Shown here in pieces: positions 57,174 to 64,000 of a stretch of DNA of 64,000 nt. The DNA comes from Coptis chinensis (taxonomy: Eukaryota > Streptophyta > Magnoliopsida > Ranunculales > Ranunculaceae). Position 1 is the first letter of the stretch. Each line of letters starts with the position of its first letter. The notes under the pieces are model-generated. The model did no database searches and had not been told where the DNA came from. It worked only from the letters and a program-made list of their open reading frames with translations. The stretch spans positions 27,844,501 to 27,908,500 of the forward strand of contig CM027385.1 of NCBI GenBank assembly GCA_015680905.1, read 5' to 3'. Made by a program: the position numbers and the translations under genes.

Positions 57174-58910
57174 ATGAGATTAAGGTCAGGCCGAAGAAAA
57201 ACGCCTAACGTAATCAACCGGCAACGTCAACAAACACACCTTTCTAGTATACCACTCACTACACCTTTAGCTAATATACCACACACACCACCTGAAGTAA
57301 TGGCTGAAAAAAGAGAGGCTCCTCTCTCTGGTTTTTACAAAGCCTTGAAGGATAGCCCTAAATCTTGCATCGTTCTATCTGACCCAGTGGGGGATTTCCG
57401 AATCCCCCCAAATATATTTAATTTGTTACCCATTTTTCATGGGTTAGACCATGAAAAACCTTATCAGCACATGTGTAGGATTGACAAAGTCTTTACTACA
57501 TTCCACCATCCTACGGTTGGTGCTGAACAAATTAAACTAAGGATATTTCCCTTCACTTTAGCCGATAAGGTGGTGTCTTGGTTAATTGCCCAAGTGCCAA
57601 ATTCTGTGGACTCGTGGGCTAAACTGGTTCAACTGTTTATGGAACATTTTTACCTACCACTGAAGACCAATGAAATGCTTTCCATGATTCATTTCTTTCA
57701 ACAGAATCCTCATGAATCATTTTCAGAAGCTTGGAATCATTTCACCGATCTACTTATAGAGTGTCCACACCATAACCTAGCGAAAGACACGCTAGTTCGT
57801 GCCTTTTTCAAGGGATTGTTACACCACCACAAGGAGGTGCTTGACATAATGAATGGGGGTAGTTTCCTAAGTAAGGGAGCCTCAGAGGCTTATAAATTTT
57901 TAGAAGATCAAACTAAGCGTAATAATGGGGGGGGTGGGGTAGTGACGATTTCTCCCGTTCCGCTAGTTCTTCTACAACAGTTAAAGCCACCGGCATGTTT
58001 GAGATGAAACCCGATCCGGAACTTCAAATTTTAATCGAATCTCTAACTAAAAGGTAGAGGCTATTTATATTCAACAAACGCCTATCCCCGTCATGAATGT
58101 CAACTCCAATCCATATAATTTCTGTTTGAGTTCATAGCATCCCGACTCCTATTGTCCTCTCGCCTATGAACAACAACAGTCACAACAAGATAATGTTTGC
58201 TCGATTAATAGTTTTCCTATTCCTAACGCCCCTTAGAGGCACCATCCTAACTTCAGTTGGAGAAATAATCAACAAGTAACACCTCCAGGGTTTAATAATC
58301 AAAATGTTAGGCCAGCAAACAATTATAACCAAGGCCCACCACGACAAGGTTAAGGACAAGGTCAGGGTAATTATAATTATAGCAACCAAGCTCAACCACA
58401 ACAAGGACAAGGTCAGGGTAATTATAATAATTATAACACTAATAAAGGTATCGTTCCGGTCAATAATAACTATCAAAATCCACCAATTAATAATCAACGT
58501 GACATAGTTCCTGTCACACAACATATAGCTAACACTCCTCCATAATCGGATCATTTCGATACCTTTATGCAATCTTAACAACAGATTTTACAAGCCATCC
58601 AACTTTCCTTATAGCAGTTAGCTCAAGAGAAAGTGCAACCCAAAGGTGTGTTTCCAAGTCAAGCGATAGCTAATCCTAAAATAACAAACACAGCCTTCGA
58701 GGTAAATGGTAATACTAGTACGGAAAATGCAAACGTAGGTGAGATAAATTCCATCACCACTCTCCGTTCAGGCAGAGTGGTGGATAACAAAGTAACTTTG
58801 TCTATAGTTACCCCACCAGTAGTCCTTACACTAGATACCGAAATAGAAACTGAAGATCCTACTCCTGTAGAGGTACCAGTTAAACCACAGCCTAAGAAAT
58901 AGAAAAGCAA
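57174..58910 (+). pseudogene. Gag of Athila element D
   Basis: Fossil gag. ATG 57174 opens MRLRSGRRKTPNVINRQRQQ, then APLSGFYKALKDSPKSCIVL, FRIPPNIFNLLPIFHGLDHE, LRIFPFTLADKVVSWLIAQ, NHFTDLLIECPHHNLAKDT and HHHKEVLDIMNGGSFLSKG. The region of the knuckle (around 58110-58165) and the box GVFPSQAIANPKITNTAFEV with ITTLRSGRVVDN (58645-58790) follow. The ATG choice rests on the MRLRSG start shared with C. The first 280 codons are open, the rest is broken in a few places. Confidence 0.9.
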
Positions 58911-58977
58911 GGTTAACCATCCTGTTGATCCATATGCTAAATATAGAGAGAAACCATCGTTTCCTCAGAAATTAGCT

Positions 58978-59625
58978 ATGTTAAACAAAGATACAAATTT
59001 TGACGAGATTAGGGAAATTTTTAAAAATCTAATGATAAACTTACCTTTTCCTGAAGCGATTAAAAAGTTACCTCACTATGCTAAGTTTCTTAAAGAGTTG
59101 TGCACTACTAGGCGTAAGACAAAGATTCCTAAAGATGCCTTTTTAACTGAACAGTTTCCAACTTTAACGGAAAACAATGGAATCGTTAAGTACAAGGACC
59201 CTGGTCGACCTATTATACAATGCACCTTAGGGGATACTCACACGACCACTGCTTTATTAGACCTTGGGGCGAGTGTTAACTTACTCCCTTATTATTTATA
59301 TAAACAAATAAGTCTACAGGAAATGCAACCTACAACAATGACGTTGCAACTAGCTGATAGGTCTATCAAGTATCCTAAGGGTGTAGTGGAAAACGTGCTG
59401 GTTAAGGTTAAGGATTTCTACTATCCTATGGATTTTGTTATCCTCGATACAGAAGTCGCTAACGATTCTGTTCCAATCATTTTAGGGCTCCCTTTCTTGG
59501 CAACTGCCAACGTGCTTATAAACTGCCGCGATGGTTCGATGTCCTTGTCTTTTGGCCAGCTTTCCGTTGCGGTTAACTTTTTTAAAACGATCAAACAGTT
59601 GCCTTATATGAATATCGATGGATAG
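58978..59625 (+). pseudogene. Protease region of Athila element D
   Basis: A long readable stretch: NFDEIREIFKNLMINLPFPE (bridge from gag), KIPKDAFLTEQFPTLTENNG, TTALLDLGASVNLLPYYLYK, QLADRSIKYPKGVVENVLVK, DFVILDTEVANDSVPIILG, LPFLATANVLINCRDGSMSL. Retropepsin-like; would process Gag. Best preserved protease in the window. Confidence 0.88.
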
Positions 59626-59685
59626 GTTAGCAAGATCGAGAGCTTAGCTCATGATTATTTCAAAACCACGTTTCTGAATGACCAA

Positions 59686-60213
59686 ATGCACAAATTCCAT
59701 TCCTTTGGAAGTTCCAACTTCAACAAATACTCCTTGGACGTAGAGGAAATTGAGGAAGATTTCCTTCAACTCTTTTGCAACTCTTCCCTGCCACCTCGTG
59801 AGTCCCACCCTGCCAACATCCATTTATCCCTTGACGCTATGACGGAAGATGAATTTTTCACCCTTTATCCCAGTGATTCTTTTGACCCACATATTGAGGA
59901 ATGTCTAGCATATCTCAAGGCTTCTAATGATCTAGACCTGGGAGCTCTAGCTGACACTCATTTATCTTCCCTTATCAATATTCCCCACCTTCCACCCTTT
60001 CAAAGGAACTTGGAGTTTGCGCTTGACCCTTTTGTTTCTTCTGTACTTAATGATTTTCTAAATCCTCTTAATACAGAAATAATTCCCAAGGGAAAGGCAC
60101 TTGACACCTTCATTTTCAGAATGGAGACAGTTCCCACCTACACCATGAATGAGTTTTGTGCCAAGCTCTTGCATGTTTTCTCGGATTTTGAGTCATGTTC
60201 TTCTATGGTGTGA
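59686..60213 (+). pseudogene. Linker ORF after protease, element D
   Basis: An open segment of 175 codons, acidic and leucine-rich: YSLDVEEIEEDFLQLFCNSS, DAMTEDEFFTLYPSDSFDPH, EECLAYLKASNDLDLGALAD and NDFLNPLNTEIIPKGKALD. No domain is recognised. It takes the place of the acidic protease-RT bridge of full elements and differs from the linker ORF of A (13776-14186). Confidence 0.5.
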
Positions 60214-61028
60214 ATTATGCATTTATTGCTTTATTTTTTTTTCATATATTAAATCTCATTCATAAAAAAATAAAAATTGTTAAAATCATAAAAATAGTAA
60301 GTTAGGAAGTCTCGAGAATTTGACTTTAAAAGACCCGTGTTTAAAACAAATTTTCCAAACTTCGTTGCCAAAAATTTGTTTGGGGGTGGGGTGTTCGTTT
60401 CTGTACTAGATTGTTCAACTTTCTATTTGTGTTGCGTAGGCCGTTTAATTGTATTTCAATTCGGGTTGACATTATCTATGAAATTAGAGTTCATTCATTC
60501 GCATAACTTACATCATGCACGCACTTTGAGGCGTTTTCCATCTTCTTATATATTATCCACGGTCGGAATAGAGTGTTTTATGGGTCCTTAGATTGACAAT
60601 TCTCTCCTGATCATTTCCACAGCTCATTCGCAAAAATCAGACCGATAACGAAGCGACAAATTTAGTTTGAAGTTGCACGAAAAATTGAAAAATCCGAAAA
60701 ATCAAATTAGGCTTGGGCCTAATGTCATGCGCACGTGCATCTCCATCTTCAACATAACTGTCACGATTTCACCTTCCAAAACCGGCAGTACCAAATTCAA
60801 AACTATAACCTAAAAAAAAAAACCCTAAATACAACCACGCCCAAATTCAAAACTTTACCCAAAACACTCCCACCACCATCCCCAACACCGAAAATTAGAG
60901 AAAAACCACAAAATATTTGGACTGCCGCGCAACAGCTTTCCTACCACCATCATTTTTTTATTAAGTAGGGTTGTTTCACATCGTTTCCTACACCACATAC
61001 AAACCCCCAAATCAATTCAAAACTTTCA
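60214..61028 (+). other. Noncoding spacer before env-like ORF, element D
   Basis: It matches B 32445-33332. Polypurine-like motif TTTGGGGGTGGGGTG at 60379-60393; block CTCATTCGCAAAAATCAGACC near 60624; A/C-rich leader up to ATG 61029. No gene. Confidence 0.7.
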
Positions 61029-62212
61029 ATGGCTCTAAGGCGAAGAATTCTGCGGAACAGCTTTTTTATGGCCGATTGACTTAGCCATTTTTTGTGACGA
61101 GATGATTAGGAGGAATTGGAATAGGTTGTGGTACTCGACAAATAATTTCTACCACTCTGATTTGGTCGAACAATTCTATAAGAAGAGAGAGTTGGATGGT
61201 CGGAAAGTTTTCTTGAAGGTGGCTGGGGTTATAAGAGAATTATCGAGAGAGAAGTTGGCTGAGATTCTAGGCATTACCCATGAATGCCACCTCGACGCCA
61301 CCGTGCAGGAATCCCAGTATACTGGAGTTCCTGCATTGATGAATGACACTCTCATGGAAGGTCAATAAAATCCGAATTCTCATTGTGCTCGACAGTCATC
61401 TATGCGAACCAACCAACTGGCTGTAGCTCAGTGGATTGGTAAGAACGTCATTGGGAAAGAGAAAGTGAGCGACATCGGTTTGACATGTCTACACGTTATC
61501 TGGATATTGCAAGAGAAGAGGTATGAATTCTGTATCCTCAAGTTTTTGATAAATATGATTAGAGGAGTTGGGAAGAGTATTGCACCATTCCCTGCTCCCT
61601 GCTTTAATTACGAAGATAATGTTGTCTTGGGGGGGGGAACTAAGAACTGAGCGGACTATGTTGAAATTGCATTCAAACGAAATTATTTATACGGAGTGTA
61701 TCCAAAAGACTTGGATGTTTCCGGAGGACAAGATGGTTGATTCGGATGAGGAAAGGGAGGACATGACATGTTTGGATGAAGATGCCTTGGAGAGGTGTAC
61801 GTCTGATTCAGAACGCATGTCAGTGTTGCATACTGGCGTGCGTTGTATTTATGCTATTTGTGAAGATATACGAGATAGGCAGATTAAAATTCGAACGAAA
61901 CAAAATACCCTTCAGACGAATTTTGAAATGCTCGACAAGAGCCAGTCAGATCTCCATTATAACATGGAGACAGTCCTACAGCACTAGGTTGCGCATTATA
62001 CAGAGATGAAGGTAGAGATGGAAGAACCGCGCTTGTTCCGGGTAGAGATTCTACGACGCATGCCACCCTTAGAGGTTTCTATTTCAGATGAGTCTGAGAG
62101 GCATGAGCATCATCGACAAAGGACGGATGGCTCGGGCCCTTCTTCATCTCAGGCCCCTTATTCATCCCTGGCCCAATCTCCATCTCAGGGTCCATCTTCA
62201 TCACGTGGCTAG
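61029..62212 (+). pseudogene. Env-like additional ORF of Athila element D
   Basis: Fossil of the same ORF as in B: RNWNRLWYSTNNFYHSDLVE, KVAGVIRELSREKLAEILGI, QLAVAQWIGKNVIGKEKVSD, IIYTECIQKTWMFPEDKMVD, MTCLDEDALERCTSDSERMS and a Ser/Gln-rich tail (SSSQAPYSSLAQSPSQGPSS) with stop at 62210-62212. The tail and the acidic middle are as in B. Function unknown. Few breaks. Confidence 0.75.
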
Positions 62213-62597
62213 GTGTTTAGAAAAATTTGGTGTTTCGATGTTATTTAGTTGTTTTTCTTGTTTTTATTAGTTCGGATATTAAGTTTTTTAAAATTCAGTA
62301 GTTAAATTTAAATTCGGTAGTTAAAATGTTGTTTGAATTTCTTTTTTAATATAATATGGTTCTTTTCAAATTGTGCATTGTTTTATTGTTAATCCCACCT
62401 TCTAGAATTATTTGGGGGTGGTATTAGTTAGTCTAACATGATTTTTATATGATCCACAAATTTATTATATAATTTTGTGATGATTGTTTGGAATATTGCC
62501 GATTTGGGCATGGCTATGAATAGATATTCTGATAGGATGAAATCTTGATGAGTTAGGCAGTTTCTATCCTCAATTCACCCTAAAAGATATTAGGCTT
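62213..62597 (+). other. Noncoding stretch after env-like ORF, element D
   Basis: It matches B 34541-34920. Polypurine-like motif TTTGGGGGTGG at 62411-62421. Similarity ends at TATTAGGCTT (62588-62597), where element F begins. Confidence 0.7.
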
Positions 62598-63000
62598 TGT
62601 ATGAGCTAGAGTCATGACCACGAACATCACAGGTAAGAGGAGTGATAGAGAGACAAGTGGACCTCGGATGGTATTGGGCCCAAGAGATGGGCCCAAAGAG
62701 ACAAGCGAGCCACGGATGGTATTGGGCCCAAAGAGAAAAGGCGTAGTGACTTTGACCTAAAAGAGGAGATGAAGGAGAGAGAAAAAGGAGGTGGAAAAGG
62801 AAAAGGGTGAGAAAAAGAAGAGAAGGCGGCAGTGAAAGAGAGGAAGAGAGAGAACTACAGGACAGCTTGATCCCCCGGGAAGTCGGGGGTACGTAGGCAG
62901 CCCAAATGGGTTCAGCTGAAAGGTTCAAAGGAGAAGGAGTGTCATTTTCATGAAAGACTGAGGAGGTGTGAGGTTAAAGGGTATAATCGGGGTTAATACA
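62598..63000 (+). repeat. LTR of element F (403 bp)
   Basis: TGTATGAG...TAATACA. It contains a near-repeat: GGATGGTATTGGGCCCAA at 62658 and at 62714, with AGAGACAAG before each. Middle part is rich in GAGAGAAA words. The left boundary is set by loss of similarity between D and B. Confidence 0.7.
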
Positions 63001-63001
63001 A

Positions 63002-63019
63002 TGGCGTTGTCTATGGGGA
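63002..63019 (+). promoter_or_regulatory. Primer binding site of element F
   Basis: TGGCGTTGTCTATGGGGA, one base after the LTR end; compare TGGCGCTGTCTGTGGGGA in element G. Confidence 0.75.
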
Positions 63020-63292
63020 TCGATGAGTAGAGGGATGGGGGTGAGAAAAAAGGTGGCTGCGAACATTATTTGGGGTTTAGGAAAACCCGAGAAAGGTGGG
63101 ACCTTTCCAGTTTTCTTTCTTTCGGACTTACTTGCTCCCACTCTATCATTTTTTCTCTCTCAGTCTCGGAATTTGGAGTGAGGGTGGCGGATTGAAGAGG
63201 GAAAGAGAGAAGTGAAGAGAAGGTGACAGCAGCGAAATTCGAAATTCAAATCTTGGAGAGTTGGAAGTTTTGTTTCTACTAATTGACCCTAC

Positions 63293-64000
63293 TGATAAGA
63301 GCCCAAAACTGTAGTTTTAACCCTGTAACAGACATACTTTTAGACCAATTATGTGAGTAATAATTAAGAGTTAACAACGACACGTGTTTTTATGCATTTC
63401 GGGCTTCAAAGTCCATTTATGCAGAAATGTGCCACTTTAGCGAGATAAAGGAGCAAAGGTCAGTTACTAAGGAGTTCCGTGATTAAAGGCCAAGATTCAA
63501 GAAGACAAAGCCTTTCTAAAGCCCGGTCAAAAGCTGAAAAGTCGACACGGGCAGAAACAGCACACAAAGTCAGCAGAACTTCCAAAGGCAATATCTTTGG
63601 ACTCAGACCTCGGAATGGGGCCTACCTTATGTCAAAACGACCGGCTCAGAAAGATCTTTCCAATGGTCTAATCCTTGATCCAATCAGAAGAGCAAAAGTG
63701 GATGAAAAGTCTGTTGAAGCTAACTGCAGCTGAAGAGGCCTTTTTGGACTGAAAGAATTGGGTTTTGGGCCTGATTCTCTGGCCCAAAACATGGCTCCAA
63801 TCCCATGCACGATTTTTGGATCTGAAAGTATAAAAACCAAACCTTAACTCCTTATTAAGGGTAGATTTTTTAGTAGAGAATAGTAGATTTTTAGGTTAGA
63901 AAATAAAGGAGCTTAGAATAGAAAGTAGCTATTAGAATAGCTTCTAGATCTAGATTTAATTGTTTTAATTAAGTTTAATTTCAAATCCAATTCTTGTTTT
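63293..64000 (+). repeat. Athila-type LTR E, cut by the window edge
   Basis: TGATAAGAGCCCAAAACTGTAG at 63293 starts an LTR of the A/B/D kind, with the U3 block at 63592 (TATCTTTGGACTCA) and a TATA box AGTATAAAAACC at 63828-63839. No polypurine tract stands before it, and it lies in the leader of F, so it is the left LTR of a further element (or a solo LTR), not the 3' LTR of D. Its right end is outside the window. Confidence 0.85.

Larger units (their letters stand above)
55149..62597 (+). mobile_element. Athila-type retrotransposon D (gag-protease plus env-like ORF)
   Basis: Parts in view: 5' LTR, primer site, leader, gag, protease, linker ORF, noncoding spacer, env-like ORF and spacer. No RT, RNase H or integrase region is present. 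At 62598 element F interrupts it; the 3' end is outside the window. It sits in the 3' LTR of B. The coding part has several breaks, but gag and protease are the most readable of the window. Like A it would have depended on a full element for replication. Confidence 0.88.
62598..63292 (+). mobile_element. Start of a second Tat-type retrotransposon F
   Basis: An LTR-like block from TGTATGAGCTAG (62598) to GTTAATACA (63000), then the Tat-type primer site TGGCGTTGTCTATGGGGA at 63002 and about 270 bases of leader before element E enters at 63293. TGTA...TACA ends match those of element G. GGGTACGTAGGCAGCCC at 62888-62904 is a landmark often seen near the end of plant Ty3/gypsy LTRs. No coding part is in view. 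Confidence 0.75.

Noticed and set aside
62590-62928. Minus-strand Ser/Leu-rich frame in the F LTR
   Set aside because: It comes from the GAGAGAAA-rich part of the LTR; no domain or conservation.
63293-64000. LTR at the right edge as the 3' LTR of element D
   Set aside because: No polypurine tract precedes it, it lies inside the leader of Tat element F, and it differs from D's 5' LTR more than expected for a pair.

Overview
This is plant nuclear DNA, most likely eudicot pericentromeric or other repeat-rich heterochromatin. The evidence is Ty3/gypsy elements of the two non-chromoviral plant clades (Tat, marked by a second RNase H; Athila, marked by TGATAAG...TTATCA LTRs, a tRNA-Asp-like primer site TGGCGCCGCTGCC and a large extra ORF 3' of integrase), a CACTA transposon carrying host exon fragments, and an L1-type LINE. 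I see no intact host gene, rRNA gene, tRNA gene or CRISPR array. The species cannot be told from sequence alone.

Layout. 1-7457: a minus-strand Tat element (called G here), cut by the left window edge, with antisense extra ORF, about eight 90-bp tandem repeats, integrase, archaeal-type RNase H, RT/RNase H, protease, gag, primer site and a 319-bp LTR. 7458-8970: an older gag-like fragment, AT-rich filler and a poly(A)-tailed retroposon end, both on the minus strand. 8971-about 17740: Athila element A (gag and protease, no RT/integrase region). A LINE (17728-17749 plus 22339-23300) interrupts A's 3' LTR. The LINE is itself interrupted by a 4586-bp CACTA element (17750-22335, TSD CCA) and by Athila element B (from 23301). 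B's 3' LTR (38058-38574, resuming 54562-55148) is interrupted by Athila element C (38575-54561, both LTRs, TSD TCTGG) and by Athila element D (from 55149; gag and protease without RT/integrase, then an env-like ORF). D is interrupted by the start of a second Tat element F (62598-63292), and F by an Athila-type LTR E (63293 to the edge).

The order of insertion can be read directly: A, then LINE, then CACTA and B, then C and D, then F, then E. All LTR-element genes appear as fossils; those of A, B, C, D and G are broken in several places.

The strongest points for a second look are: the CACTA element carries two frame-compatible exons of a DnaJ (ARG1-like) gene next to a universal-stress-protein exon; the Athila elements repeat a polypurine-tract-like motif (TTTGGGGGTGG) after each ORF module and not only before the 3' LTR; element B has a second extra ORF preceded by a TATA box and a copy of the GC-rich repeat found in the gag leader; and long noncoding 3' blocks are conserved between A, B and C although C's LTR is unrelated to the others.
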